DNA of 64,000 bases from Flavobacteriaceae bacterium UBA3591. GTDB taxonomy: Bacteria > Bacteroidota > Bacteroidia > Flavobacteriales > Flavobacteriaceae. The translations under genes were made by a program, and so were the position numbers. This document shows, in pieces, positions 17,530 through 26,697 of this stretch; within the stretch, counting starts at the first letter, position 1, and each line of letters opens with the position of its first letter. The notes below the pieces were generated by a model. The model was not told the origin of the DNA. It was given only the letters and a program-made list of their open reading frames with translations, and did not search any database. The stretch spans positions 196,371 to 260,370 of the forward strand of contig DFMO01000011.1 in NCBI GenBank assembly GCA_002375695.1, in the 5' to 3' direction.

Positions 17530-18705
17530 CTAAACGTAAAACAAATCGCTTGCAATGCCATCACTTAAAAATTTTCCTTTTTTTGAAACTTTTAAACTGT
17601 GAAACTCGTTAATTAAAAGTTCGTTTTCAATATGCGATTTTGTTTGCCTCAATAAATATTTTAAGAACTTTTCGCCAAAATCATCTTCCACTTTTTTTAG
17701 CGAAACACCTTTCATGGTTCGCAAACCTGTCATGATATATTCGTTGTATTTGTCTTTAACAGTTAGCTTTTCAACTTCTAAAGGCAAAATACCCGCTTCA
17801 ATAGATTTTATATATTTTGTGTTGTTCGCCACATTCCAACTACGTGAATTACCGTCGTAACCGTGCGCCGAAGGACCAATACCCAAATAAGGTTTTCCTT
17901 CCCAATAAGCTGTGTTATTTTTAGAGTGAAATCCGGGTTTACCAAAATTTGAAAACTCATAATTTACGAGACCAGCTTTTTCGGTTTCAGTTAATAATAT
18001 TTCGTAATGTTGCTTTGCATTCTCTTCGTCCACTGGTGGCACAAGCCCCTTTTCAATAAACTTTTTTAAAGCAGTTTTAGGTTCTACAGTAAGCGCATAA
18101 CACGACAAATGGGGCACATTTAAATTTAATGCAATTTCAAGATTTTTTTTCCAACGTTGGGGTGTCATTTTTGGAATACCGTAAATTAAATCGATACTAA
18201 TATTATCAAAATATCGTTTAGCTTCATTTATACATTGCAAAGCTTCGGTGGCATTATGAGCGCGATTCATTAGTTTTAAATCTTCTTCAAAAAAAGATTG
18301 AACCCCTATGCTTAAACGGTTTATTTCACTCTTGTGTAACTGAATTAACACCTCTTTTGTTAAATCATCGGGGTTGGCTTCCAGCGTAATTTCGGCGATT
18401 TTAGCTACGCGATAATTTTTATTAATGGTGGTGAAAATTTGTTGTAATTCGTCAAAAGAAAGTAAACTTGGCGTGCCGCCACCAAAATAAATTGTTTCAA
18501 TTTCGCCCGTTAATTCATCTTTTCTAAGCGTTAATTCTTTGCATAGCGCATTTACCAATTCAGTCTTTTTTTTCAAAGAAGTTGAAAAGTGAAAATCGCA
18601 ATAGTGGCACGCTTGTTTGCAAAAAGGAATATGAATATATAACCCGCCACCCACATTTGTGGAAGCGTTTTTAGTTTCGGTATTTTGACTATTATTATTT
18701 TCCAA
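17530..18705 (-). CDS. hemW: radical SAM heme chaperone HemW
   Basis: 391 residues as drawn. The radical SAM cluster motif CKQACHYCDFHF (CxxxCxxC) follows GLYIHIPF, typical of HemW, together with YFGGGTPSLLS, LEANPDDLT, RLSIGVQSF and the GPSAHGYDG motif that distinguishes HemW from HemN. HemW binds and inserts heme and is not a coproporphyrinogen oxidase. The first codon used here is TTG at 18705; homologues start right before the YIHIPF segment, so the GTG at 18654 is an equally good or better start. No in-frame ATG exists before the motif. Confidence 0.92.
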   Translation of the reverse strand: MENNNSQNTETKNASTNVGGGLYIHIPFCKQACHYCDFHFSTSLKKKTELVNALCKELTLRKDELTGEIETIYFGGGTPSLLSFDELQQIFTTINKNYRVAKIAEITLEANPDDLTKEVLIQLHKSEINRLSIGVQSFFEEDLKLMNRAHNATEALQCINEAKRYFDNISIDLIYGIPKMTPQRWKKNLEIALNLNVPHLSCYALTVEPKTALKKFIEKGLVPPVDEENAKQHYEILLTETEKAGLVNYEFSNFGKPGFHSKNNTAYWEGKPYLGIGPSAHGYDGNSRSWNVANNTKYIKSIEAGILPLEVEKLTVKDKYNEYIMTGLRTMKGVSLKKVEDDFGEKFLKYLLRQTKSHIENELLINEFHSLKVSKKGKFLSDGIASDLFYV

Positions 18706-18842
18706 AGTTGCTACCTGTGTTGAGAATCTTTCAACTTTAAAACTTTAAATGATTCTTATGCCTCAAAATTAGTTATTATTTTTACCGAAATGAGTTATCT
18801 TAATTTGAAATTCTAGTTTCTTTTAAAAGAAAAGTTAAGCCA

Positions 18843-19901
18843 ATGCGTCGTTATATTATTTTACTTTTTTTATGTATCCCTTTATTTTCTACGGGACAAA
18901 CTAACAAAGATACTCTGGTAGTTGGATACGCCGGCTCGGTTCCTTTTGTAGTTTCAGATAAAGAGGAAGAGGGAATTGTTTTTGAAATTTGGAAAGAAAT
19001 TGCTTTTGAACTCAATTTAAAATATAATTTTCAGGAGTTTTCTTCGGTTGAAGCTGGAATTGAAGCCGCCAAAAATAATGAAATCGACATTCTCCTGGGG
19101 CCAACCACTATAAATGAAGAACGCGCCGCCGAAGTGCTTTTTTCACAACCCTATTACAACACCGAAATGGCCATCTTAGCCCCAGTACAAAAACTTACAT
19201 TTTTTGAAAAAATAAGTCCGTTGTTTTCAAAAACATTTTTGTTTGCGGTCTTAGGATTGCTATTAATTCTTACTGTAGTAGGATTTATATTTTGGCTCGT
19301 AGAGGGCCGCAAGTATAAGGACGATTACGGCAACCACGTTTACCAAGGTATTGGCTCGGGTATTTGGCTTGCTATTGTAACAATGACTACCGTTGGTTAC
19401 GGCGACTACTCGCCGCGTACGCCTGGCGGCCGGATTGTCATGGGTGCTTGGATGATAATCTCCTTAATTTTAGCTACAACTTTTGTTGCTGGAATTGCCA
19501 CTACGCTTTCATTAACCGTGCGAGAGGACAAAACAATTACGAGTATGCAACAATTAGAAAATAAAAAAGTTGCTGTCCCCTATTACACAAAAATTAAAGA
19601 AAGAGTGCGTAATGTAGCAGGACAACCCATAGCGGTACAAACCGTTTCGGAAGGATATAATATGCTTTTAAACAAAGAAGTGGATGCTTTAATTTATGAC
19701 GAAATACCCTTAGAATATATTTTTGCTGCTACCGAAAAAGAAGATTATGTTTTGAGCAAAAAGGAAATTGAACCGCAATATTACGGTTTTGTATTTCCGA
19801 TAGGTAGTAATTTAAAACGTAAGATAGATTTAGAAATAATTCATTTACAAGACACCAAAAAAATACAACACATTGTAGAAGATTGGATCTCTAGATATTA
19901 G
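18843..19901 (+). CDS. GluR0-like ligand-gated potassium channel
   Basis: 352 residues. Signal peptide (about 1-18), ligand-binding lobe S1 (about 22-125) with the ERA segment whose Arg94 matches the carboxylate-binding Arg of glutamate-receptor-type domains, a first membrane helix (about 130-152), a pore loop with the K+ filter TVGYGD (residues 183-188), a second membrane helix (about 198-222), and lobe S2 (about 235-352) containing VDALIYDEIP, with the amino-group-binding-type Asp. This split arrangement of binding protein and 2-TM pore is that of prokaryotic ionotropic glutamate receptors such as GluR0. The ligand is inferred to be an amino acid. Transcribed alone; ruvC converges 7 nt away. 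Confidence 0.9.
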   Translation: MRRYIILLFLCIPLFSTGQTNKDTLVVGYAGSVPFVVSDKEEEGIVFEIWKEIAFELNLKYNFQEFSSVEAGIEAAKNNEIDILLGPTTINEERAAEVLFSQPYYNTEMAILAPVQKLTFFEKISPLFSKTFLFAVLGLLLILTVVGFIFWLVEGRKYKDDYGNHVYQGIGSGIWLAIVTMTTVGYGDYSPRTPGGRIVMGAWMIISLILATTFVAGIATTLSLTVREDKTITSMQQLENKKVAVPYYTKIKERVRNVAGQPIAVQTVSEGYNMLLNKEVDALIYDEIPLEYIFAATEKEDYVLSKKEIEPQYYGFVFPIGSNLKRKIDLEIIHLQDTKKIQHIVEDWISRY

Positions 19902-19908
19902 CACGCTA

Positions 19909-20466
19909 CTATTTAACCCGATCCTTATTTTGCTGAACAAACGCTGCCCAGCCCGTGTAGCTTTTACCCACATCTACTTTTCCTAAATTGTAAAAATGAC
20001 AGACAGCAGCCGCTAAACCGTCGGTGCTATCGAGGTTTTTGGGCAATTCTTTTAAGCTCAGCATACTCTGTAGCATTTTTGCTACCTGTTCTTTACTTGC
20101 GTTTCCATTGCCCGTAATTGCCATTTTAATTTTTTTGGGCGAGTATTCGGTAATGGGAATTTCCCTTGAAAGTCCGGCCGCCATGGCCACCCCTTGTGCC
20201 CTCCCCAGTTTTAACATGGACTGAACGTTTTTACCAAAAAAGGGTGCTTCAATTGCAATTTCGTCTGGACTGTAGGTGTCTATTAACTCAATTGTACGTT
20301 CAAAAATAAGCTTCAATTTTAAGTAATGATCATCGTATTTTTTTAAGTGTAATTCGTTAAGCTGAATAAAATGCATTTGTTTACCCACAACCTTTATTAG
20401 ACCAAAGCCCATAATAGTAGTTCCTGGATCAATACCTAAAATTATTTTTTCAGTTTTGTTATTCAT
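19909..20466 (-). CDS. ruvC: Holliday junction resolvase RuvC
   Basis: 185 residues, family length. The RNase H-like catalytic acidic residues are visible in ILGIDPGTTIMGFG (first Asp), DEIAIEAPFFGKN (Glu), and NLDSTDGLAAAVCHF (C-terminal Asp pair). It resolves four-way junctions made by RuvAB during recombination repair. ruvA and ruvB are not within the window. It is transcribed from the minus strand, converging with the channel gene and diverging from the flippase-like gene 43 nt away. ATG start. Confidence 0.96.
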   Translation of the reverse strand: MNNKTEKIILGIDPGTTIMGFGLIKVVGKQMHFIQLNELHLKKYDDHYLKLKLIFERTIELIDTYSPDEIAIEAPFFGKNVQSMLKLGRAQGVAMAAGLSREIPITEYSPKKIKMAITGNGNASKEQVAKMLQSMLSLKELPKNLDSTDGLAAAVCHFYNLGKVDVGKSYTGWAAFVQQNKDRVK

Positions 20467-20509
20467 TCAATTAATATGTTGCTTTTGCCGGAATTAGTAT
20501 TTTAGCACG

Positions 20510-21466
20510 ATGATTGTCGAAGCACACAAATCTAAACAATATCTACTTGCCATTGCCAAAGTTTTGTTGCTCGTTATAACATTTGGCTATATTTTCTACA
20601 AACTAAAAAGTGATACAAAGCTCGATTTTGACAGTTTTATACATTCAATTATCACAAAAGGAGTTTTTTCAATTTACGTGTTTATTTTCCTTTTAATCCT
20701 CGCCGCCGCAAATTGGTTTTTTGAAATTTTAAAGTGGAAAACACTGGTTGCTACAATTACAAAAATCAATTTTAAAACTGCGCAAAAGCAGGCTTTAGCA
20801 TCCTTAACGGTTTCATTAGCCACCCCAAACCGCATTGGTGAATACGGTGCAAAAGCACTTTTTTTTAAACCTGAAAATCATAAAAAAGTACTGCTGTTAA
20901 ATTTTTTTTCGGGGACAATACAAATGCTTGTCACCGTGGGGTTTGGCTCCTTTGGAATATTTTACTTGTTGCAAAATTTCGAAATAAATTATTCGGCAGT
21001 CGGTGTAATTTCTCTCTTTACAATAATAGCGTTAGTTATAATAATTGGCTATTATTTTAAAGAAAAAGAACTGTTTTTTAAAGGTTTCTCACTCCAAAAA
21101 ATCTATAATTTTCTTAAAGACATCTCTTTAAATATAAAACTGAAAACGGTCATATTTTCAATATTTCGATATCTTATTTTTAGCAGTATGTTTTATGTAT
21201 TACTACTGTTTTTTGGAGCGAAAATTTCAGTCATTGAAGCATTGCCAATAATTTTTGCAATGTATTTACTGGTTTCTATTTTCCCTACGTTTTTTATGTT
21301 TGATGTAGTTATACGCGGTGGTGTGGCGGTTTGGCTCTTTTCATTGGTAGAAATTCCGGAACTTATTATATTATCTACAGTGTTAGCCATGTGGATATTA
21401 AATTTTGTTTTGCCAGCAATTATAGGTAGTTTTTACGTGCTTACCTTCCAACCCGCAACCCGATGA
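20510..21466 (+). CDS. LPG synthase/flippase-like integral membrane protein (UPF0104 type)
   Basis: 318 residues, about 8 membrane helices. The phrase SLTVSLATPNRIGEYGAKALFF is the conserved signature of the AglD/MprF-like transmembrane family (lysylphosphatidylglycerol synthetase TM region), where a PxRxGE motif is typical. Members are lipid flippases or membrane parts of glycosyl carriers. It overlaps the next gene, a GT2 glycosyltransferase, by 4 nt, so the pair probably builds or moves a lipid-linked sugar. ATG start. Confidence 0.82.
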   Translation: MIVEAHKSKQYLLAIAKVLLLVITFGYIFYKLKSDTKLDFDSFIHSIITKGVFSIYVFIFLLILAAANWFFEILKWKTLVATITKINFKTAQKQALASLTVSLATPNRIGEYGAKALFFKPENHKKVLLLNFFSGTIQMLVTVGFGSFGIFYLLQNFEINYSAVGVISLFTIIALVIIIGYYFKEKELFFKGFSLQKIYNFLKDISLNIKLKTVIFSIFRYLIFSSMFYVLLLFFGAKISVIEALPIIFAMYLLVSIFPTFFMFDVVIRGGVAVWLFSLVEIPELIILSTVLAMWILNFVLPAIIGSFYVLTFQPATR

Positions 21467-22584
21467 TTTTTATACTTACCGCACTATTTGCAGCCTATAT
21501 TTTATGTATTGTAATTTTAAGTTTCGGGGTTGGGGAATTAAGTGTGTTTTCTTCGGAAATTGCTACAAATAAAACCCGTTTTAGTGTTGTAATTCCTTTT
21601 AGAAACGAAGCAAATAATTTACCTCAATTGCTTAAAAGCATTGAAGAAATTAAATATCCTTCGTCACATTTTGAAGTTATTTTGGTCAATGATGAATCTT
21701 GTGATAATTCTGCTGAAATTGTAACTGCTATTATTTCAAAAAGTAAATTTTCAATTAGGTTGCTTCAAAATAAGCGTATTTCAAATTCACCAAAAAAAGA
21801 TGCAATAACCGAAGCCATTAAACATGCCAAACACGAATGGATCGTCACCACCGACGCCGATTGTAATTTACCTAAAACTTGGCTACAAACTTATAATACG
21901 TTTATAGCGCACCACAGTCCAAAAATGATTTGCGGCCCCGTATTGTACAACACCAATGGCAATTTTTTACAAAACTTTCAGCAATTAGATGGGCTTAGTT
22001 TACAAGCCGTAACTATGGGAAGTCTTGGTTTTAAAAGGCCGTTGTTGTGCAATGGTGCAAATCTCGCTTACACAAAAAGCGCTTTTATCCAAGTAAAAGG
22101 TTTTTCTGGCAATAATCATATTGCGAGCGGCGACGATATTTTTTTGTTAGACAAAATAAAAACAGCTTTTCCAAATCGCGTTATGTTTTTAAAATCTAAA
22201 GAGGCCATTGTGACAACACAACCACAACACAGTTTTAAAGCAATTATAAACCAACGGGTGCGTTGGGCTTCAAAAACTTCAAAACAAAAAAATATTGCAG
22301 CTCAACTTTTAGGTGTGCTTGTTTTTTTAATAAGTATTCTAATTGTTTTATTCCCACTGGTTCTCCTTTTCGACCCTCAAAATTTTGAATACTATTTAAT
22401 TTTACTGAGTTTAAAAATTACCGCCGATTATCTTTTAATTTATCATTCGGCAAAATTTTTTGGAGTCCGAGTTTCTGCAATATCCTTTATTTTTCGCACT
22501 TTTTTGTACGCAGCAATAGTTGTAACCGTAGTATTTAGAAGTTTAAAAGGAGGATATTCTTGGAGAGGGAGAAGCTTTAATTAA
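21463..22584 (+). CDS. membrane glycosyltransferase, family 2
   Basis: 373 residues. One N-terminal membrane helix (about 2-22), then a GT-A domain (about 38-270): FSVVIPFRNEANNLPQLLKS, EVILVNDESCDNSAEI, TTDADCNL (DxD-type metal site), GDDIFLLDKIK, and QRVRWASKT (the Q/RxxRW acceptor motif of processive GT2 enzymes). Three or four membrane helices follow (about 280-365). This layout fits transfer of a sugar from a nucleotide donor to a lipid at the inner membrane. Overlaps the flippase-like gene by 4 nt, so translationally coupled. Product unknown. Confidence 0.9.
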   Translation: MIFILTALFAAYILCIVILSFGVGELSVFSSEIATNKTRFSVVIPFRNEANNLPQLLKSIEEIKYPSSHFEVILVNDESCDNSAEIVTAIISKSKFSIRLLQNKRISNSPKKDAITEAIKHAKHEWIVTTDADCNLPKTWLQTYNTFIAHHSPKMICGPVLYNTNGNFLQNFQQLDGLSLQAVTMGSLGFKRPLLCNGANLAYTKSAFIQVKGFSGNNHIASGDDIFLLDKIKTAFPNRVMFLKSKEAIVTTQPQHSFKAIINQRVRWASKTSKQKNIAAQLLGVLVFLISILIVLFPLVLLFDPQNFEYYLILLSLKITADYLLIYHSAKFFGVRVSAISFIFRTFLYAAIVVTVVFRSLKGGYSWRGRSFN

Positions 22585-22638
22585 AGGCTTTCGTCGAATT
22601 AAATTTCTTTAACTTAGCCACACTTAAAATCAGCTTTT

Positions 22639-23520
22639 ATGAAATTGCTTACCCCCATATTTACTTTTATACTTTTTGTTTTTTCATGCGGTTTACACGC
22701 TCAAAAACAATATATAATCGACGGACAAACTTATACTCTTAAAACCGAAGTTGAAGGCAAGCTAACACTTTTGTGGAACACAATTGATGGCAGGTATCGT
22801 TATTTTTCTAAAAAAGGCGATGAGATTATTCCGCTTACAAACACAAAGGTAAACGGTGATTACAAAGAAGAATTTAAAACTGTTTTGCAGAAACAAACGA
22901 GTGATGCAAACTTATCTGCCAACGATGTAATTTTAACGCTACCCAGTTTACACGCGTTTTTTGTAAAGTATAATACACTTACAAATCCAAATTATAGCGA
23001 TGAAAAAGCATCGGTTAATTTACAATTTAGAATTGGGGTTTTTGTGGGTGTGACAAATAGTATATTTTCGGCAAACCCTGCCAATGCTTCACAAGCTACA
23101 GCCGGTGCAGATTTTGAGTTGATTGATGCTGTAAAGTTGAAAAGACATTCCATGCTGTTGCGTTTTGAACAAACTTTTGAGAGCGATGATTATAATTACT
23201 CGGCCTCAGAATTATCACTTAATTATCGGTTTAAATTTATAAAAACTGCAAGATTTGACGCCTATATTAATACGAAAATAGCAGCTTTAAGACATTTTAA
23301 AAAAGAACAATTGTATAAAGAAAACTCCAGTGATGCAGGTGAAATTCGGGAAATTTCTGAATCAGATTTTTACGCTCCCGTGACCTTTGGGATAGGAGCC
23401 GATTACAAAATAAAAGCGGGTTATATAACTTTTAGTTATAACGATATTTTAGGTTTAGGCATTGATAGCAATGGCGAGTTTCCCTTAGATTTTTCGCTGG
23501 GATATAAGTTTAATTTATAA
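22639..23520 (+). CDS. secreted outer-membrane beta-barrel-type protein
   Basis: 293 residues with a signal peptide (about 1-21, ending SCGLHAQ). After about 100 residues the sequence becomes alternating beta strands: LQFRIGVFVGVTNS, HSMLLRFEQTFES, SELSLNYRFKF, FDAYINTKIAAL, TFGIGADYKI, and a last strand FSLGYKFNL ending in a hydrophobic-aromatic pattern expected for an outer-membrane barrel. Function not recognised. Its stop is one nt away from the convergent lipoprotein gene. It follows the glycosyltransferase pair by 54 nt and may belong to their transcript. Confidence 0.75.
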   Translation: MKLLTPIFTFILFVFSCGLHAQKQYIIDGQTYTLKTEVEGKLTLLWNTIDGRYRYFSKKGDEIIPLTNTKVNGDYKEEFKTVLQKQTSDANLSANDVILTLPSLHAFFVKYNTLTNPNYSDEKASVNLQFRIGVFVGVTNSIFSANPANASQATAGADFELIDAVKLKRHSMLLRFEQTFESDDYNYSASELSLNYRFKFIKTARFDAYINTKIAALRHFKKEQLYKENSSDAGEIREISESDFYAPVTFGIGADYKIKAGYITFSYNDILGLGIDSNGEFPLDFSLGYKFNL

Positions 23521-23521
23521 A

Positions 23522-24001
23522 CTAATTTGTTTGAATTACTACTGGTAACGTAAACCGCGTTTTTACCGGAATACTGCGTTTATAAGCAGGAGCAACGGGT
23601 TTAAGCGAGTCGATACTTTGAACAATCCACGATTCTAATTCGGGGAATTCTCGTTGAAAAAGTGAGTCTATTTTTATTTCGAGAATACGTAAATCTCCTT
23701 GGCTATTTATTTCAAAATTAACTTTAATAGTGTCTGAAATTTCCTGTACCGTAACTAGGTTTTTATCACTAATAGATTGTAAAAGGTGGGTGCTAATTGT
23801 ATTGATAAAACACTGCTTTTGTTCAAGTTTTTCAAGTGTATTTTCACATTCGGCAAAAGACGGATAGCGATCTACATCTTTCCAGTCTATCGCTTTAATT
23901 TCTTCATTATAAATCTTTTCAGAATTAACTTTTTCGGTTTCAAAATACTGGCAAGAAGTTGCCAATAAAAGAAGAAAAATAAAAAGCAGTCGCTGTAACA
24001 T
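23522..24001 (-). CDS. lipoprotein with TonB-C-like domain
   Basis: 159 residues. The N-terminus MLQRLLFIFLLLLATSC is a lipoprotein signal with lipobox ATSC. A C-terminal segment of about 90 residues (DTIKVNFEINSQGDLRILEIKI ... SIPVKTRFTLPVV) has the pattern of the TonB C-terminal fold also found at the end of the neighbouring M56 protein; here without a proline-rich spacer or membrane helix. Two Cys (in FAECENTLEKLEQKQCF) could form a disulfide. It may work with the M56 protein 139 nt upstream on the same strand, which is inference. ATG start. Confidence 0.72.
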   Translation of the reverse strand: MLQRLLFIFLLLLATSCQYFETEKVNSEKIYNEEIKAIDWKDVDRYPSFAECENTLEKLEQKQCFINTISTHLLQSISDKNLVTVQEISDTIKVNFEINSQGDLRILEIKIDSLFQREFPELESWIVQSIDSLKPVAPAYKRSIPVKTRFTLPVVIQTN

Positions 24002-24140
24002 TTCAGAAAAAATTCAACTTGAAAAGTACAAATTTACTGAAACTTATGGTCTTGAAGTAGCAGTTCTTTTTACAGTAATTAATATGGAAGCTAAAAAATA
24101 ATTGCCCTAACAGATTTTGCAAACCTGTTAGGACGTAAAT

Positions 24141-25562
24141 TTATTTTACAAGTTCAAAAACAATAGGCAGCGAATACAGTACGCCCACTTTTTCGCCTTT
24201 GTGCACGCCGGGTTCCATTTGTGGAAGTAGTTTTACAACACGAATGGCTTCGGCCTCAAGTTCAGGTTTTGGGGCGCGGGCACTGATGTTCACTATTTTT
24301 CCAGTTTTATCAATTTTAAACTGAACGGCAATGCGTTGTTTGCCTACAAGGTTTAGTTCTGTTCCCAGATTGGTATTAAAATTGTCATTAATAATTTGTG
24401 AAATATTCAATACCATGCACTTTTTCATTGCCTCATTATCGGCACCCTGACAACCTGGAAAAACTGGCACTTTTTCTATAACCGAAAACGGCACATCGTT
24501 TTTATTTTGACCTTCAGTTTCATCTAAAAATTCCTGAACAGACGTATAAACTTTATCGCCCGGTTGCGCAGGGGTTGTAAGCAGTTTTAGCGCTTTTTCC
24601 TCTTCGGGGGTTATATTGCCTTTTTTCATAATGGCTTCGGCCAACTCGTTAATTTTGTTCATTACTTCGGAGTCTGACTGCTGTATGGTTTGTGTTTCTT
24701 CGGCCTTTGGTTCGTTGCTGCAGGAGGCGTAAAACAACATACTGCAAATTACCGGCAACAGCAATAAATACTTAAGTTGCGCGCTTTTTCGTGATTTCGA
24801 TTTTTGTAACATACTAATTCGTTTTTTGATTAATGAATGATTGAAAAATGTATTGATGAATGAAATTTTTTCGGTCTGGAATACTTCCGAGAGCAGGTTT
24901 TGGTAATATTCGTTTTTGCTTTTTAGAGCGGTAACTTTCGCATCTGCAATAAATTCGTGAAGCGTAGCCATTCGGTTTTGAAAGAAGTAAAACATTGGGT
25001 TAAACCAAAAGACAATTTGCAGTAATTCAAAGAAAAGTAGGTCTAAAGAGTGTTTTTGTTTTACGTGAATTTTTTCGTGCGCGACAATGTGGCTTTTGTT
25101 TGCTTCGGAAATGTTTTCACCTAAATAAATAGTGTTGAAAAACGAAAAAGCGGCATTGGTATTTGGAAGAATTTTCAGTTTAAACTCGTCACTATTTTTA
25201 GTGATTTCACTAGATTTTAAGTTTAATATTTTATAAAATTTTTGCACAAATAAAAGTAGGCTGATTGTTGTTCCTAACACCCAAATAGCTTTTAAACTCG
25301 GTAGCCAAAAGCCAGTTTCATTTGTAATTGTTTCGGTAGTGTTTGTGCCAATAACAACCGCTGGCAACTGCAAAACATATTCCTGCGGAATGGATTGTTG
25401 CAAAAAATCTAAGGTTATAAAAGGCAAAATACAACCCAAAATTGGGGTTATTAACAGATAAATTCTATTTAGTGTAAAAAACGTTTCATTTTTTAATAAG
25501 AGATCGTAAACTGCCAAAAACAGTATTTGAAAAACGAGTATTTGAAATAATATATGTATCAT
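24141..25562 (-). CDS. M56 (BlaR1-like) membrane metallopeptidase with C-terminal TonB-C domain
   Basis: 473 residues. Three N-terminal helices (about 2-22, 33-52, 88-106), the zinc motif HEKIH at residues 162-166 with a further FFELLQIVFWFNPM helix, and a fourth membrane helix (about 265-282, preceding SCSNEP). In place of the beta-lactam sensor of BlaR1 it carries a periplasmic linker and a TonB-C-like domain (about 370-473, containing QFKIDKTGKIVNI). It probably cleaves the BlaI-type repressor encoded just upstream (4-nt overlap). The signal is unknown; no beta-lactamase gene is adjacent. Such BlaR1/TonB fusions are common in Bacteroidota. Confidence 0.92.
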   Translation of the reverse strand: MIHILFQILVFQILFLAVYDLLLKNETFFTLNRIYLLITPILGCILPFITLDFLQQSIPQEYVLQLPAVVIGTNTTETITNETGFWLPSLKAIWVLGTTISLLLFVQKFYKILNLKSSEITKNSDEFKLKILPNTNAAFSFFNTIYLGENISEANKSHIVAHEKIHVKQKHSLDLLFFELLQIVFWFNPMFYFFQNRMATLHEFIADAKVTALKSKNEYYQNLLSEVFQTEKISFINTFFNHSLIKKRISMLQKSKSRKSAQLKYLLLLPVICSMLFYASCSNEPKAEETQTIQQSDSEVMNKINELAEAIMKKGNITPEEEKALKLLTTPAQPGDKVYTSVQEFLDETEGQNKNDVPFSVIEKVPVFPGCQGADNEAMKKCMVLNISQIINDNFNTNLGTELNLVGKQRIAVQFKIDKTGKIVNISARAPKPELEAEAIRVVKLLPQMEPGVHKGEKVGVLYSLPIVFELVK

Positions 25563-25927
25563 TTTTCAGGTTTTTCAGAATTTATGTCTCTCATAATAGC
25601 CTCCATTTCTTGAATACTGATGTCGTTTTTTTTCATAAAGAAGGAAACCATACTTTTAAAAGAACCATGAAAATAGCCGTTCATTAATTTATGTAACGAC
25701 TGGTTGCTGTATTCAGTTTTTTTAACTTTCGGAAAGTATATATGGCCCCGCCCTTCTTTTCTATGCGCTACAAAATCTTTACTTTCTAAAATTCGTATGA
25801 TGGTTGAGACAGTGTTATAGGCAGGTTTTGGCTCTGGTAACTGGTCGATGATTGCAGCAACATTTGCCTCTTCCAAATGCCACAAAATTTGCATTATATC
25901 TTCTTCTGCTTTTGTAAGTTGCTTCAT
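25559..25927 (-). CDS. BlaI/MecI/CopY family repressor
   Basis: 122 residues, normal length. Winged-helix DNA-binding part (about 5-75) with LTKAEEDIMQILWHLEEANVAAI, PKPAYNTVSTIIRILESKDFVAHRKEG, and a C-terminal dimerisation helix region (about 80-120). The start is ATG at 25927. Two tandem dyads lie 27-60 nt upstream and are the likely self-operators. It overlaps the M56 peptidase gene by 4 nt, forming a classical repressor and repressor-cleaving protease pair. The controlled genes besides this operon are unknown. Confidence 0.94.
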   Translation of the reverse strand: MKQLTKAEEDIMQILWHLEEANVAAIIDQLPEPKPAYNTVSTIIRILESKDFVAHRKEGRGHIYFPKVKKTEYSNQSLHKLMNGYFHGSFKSMVSFFMKKNDISIQEMEAIMRDINSEKPEK

Positions 25928-25953
25928 GTTAAAACGATTTGAATTTCAAATAT

Positions 25954-25987
25954 AACTAAAAATTTAGTTAAAACTAATTTTTTAGTT
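25954..25987. promoter_or_regulatory. tandem dyad operator of the BlaI-type repressor
   Basis: Two adjacent inverted repeats with the same half site: AACTAAA-AA-TTTAGTT (25954-25969) and AACTAA-TTTT-TTAGTT (25972-25987). They lie 27 nt upstream of the repressor ATG, where the promoter would be. Half-site identity between the two dyads and the neighbouring BlaI-type gene make autorepression likely. Confidence 0.7.
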
Positions 25988-26058
25988 GTAAATTTTAAAA
26001 TAAAGCCCCAGGGGTTCAATACCACATGGGGTTTAAATAGCTTTAGAAATATAAATTT

Positions 26059-26613
26059 TTACATCCACATTGTTTTAGTTTCAATAGTAGATTTGCGTGT
26101 TCCTTCGGGGAGTTTACCGTCGTATTTCCCTAGATAGAAAAAGCCCAAGCAACGTTCGTCTTTGTTCAATTCAATAAATTGATTCATATATTTTATGATT
26201 CCCGGGGAAGACCAATACGCACCAATATTAAGCTCGTGAGCTGCAAGCCACATATTTTGCACAGCCATAGCTGTAGCAGCAATTTCTTCCCACTCAGGAA
26301 CACTCTCTTTAGGGTCTCTTTGCATACAAATAGCAATTACACATCCCGCTTTTACAGGGTTATCCATAAGCTTGTTATAGGTGAATTGCGAAAACTTTTC
26401 GGTAGATTCTTTATAAGTCTCTGCCAGAAATTTGCCAAGTGCCACTTGAGAAATTCCGTGAAAAACTTTAAATCGCCATGGCTCTGTGCGTTTATGCGTT
26501 GGTGCCCAGTTTGCGGCTTCAAGAATGGTATTTATTTCTTCTTTAGTTATAGGCTTATCATTGTACTGTGCAGGAAAAATAGCACGACGATTTTTAATAG
26601 TTTCTGAAATCAT
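26059..26613 (-). CDS. nitroreductase family protein
   Basis: 184 residues, FMN-binding nitroreductase fold. The N-terminal IKNRRAIFPAQYNDKPI with paired Arg binds FMN phosphate; ILEAANWAPTHKRTEPWRF is the conserved second segment, and a CLGFFYLGKYDGKLPEGTRK segment sits near the end. Length and the NWAPTHKRTEPW phrase resemble the YdjA-like single-domain group. Substrate unknown; such enzymes use NAD(P)H and reduce nitro compounds or quinones. Free-standing, followed by the BlaI unit. ATG start. Confidence 0.92.
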   Translation of the reverse strand: MISETIKNRRAIFPAQYNDKPITKEEINTILEAANWAPTHKRTEPWRFKVFHGISQVALGKFLAETYKESTEKFSQFTYNKLMDNPVKAGCVIAICMQRDPKESVPEWEEIAATAMAVQNMWLAAHELNIGAYWSSPGIIKYMNQFIELNKDERCLGFFYLGKYDGKLPEGTRKSTIETKTMWM

Positions 26614-26697
26614 TATATATTAATTGGGACGTGAATATAGCAAATGCCCGAAGCATTTCAAACAATATTCTGAGTTTGTATTTTATTGACAAATAGT

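Noticed and set aside
24141..25562. Beta-lactam sensor BlaR1
   Set aside because: The protein has the zinc peptidase part but a TonB-C-like domain instead of a penicillin-binding sensor.
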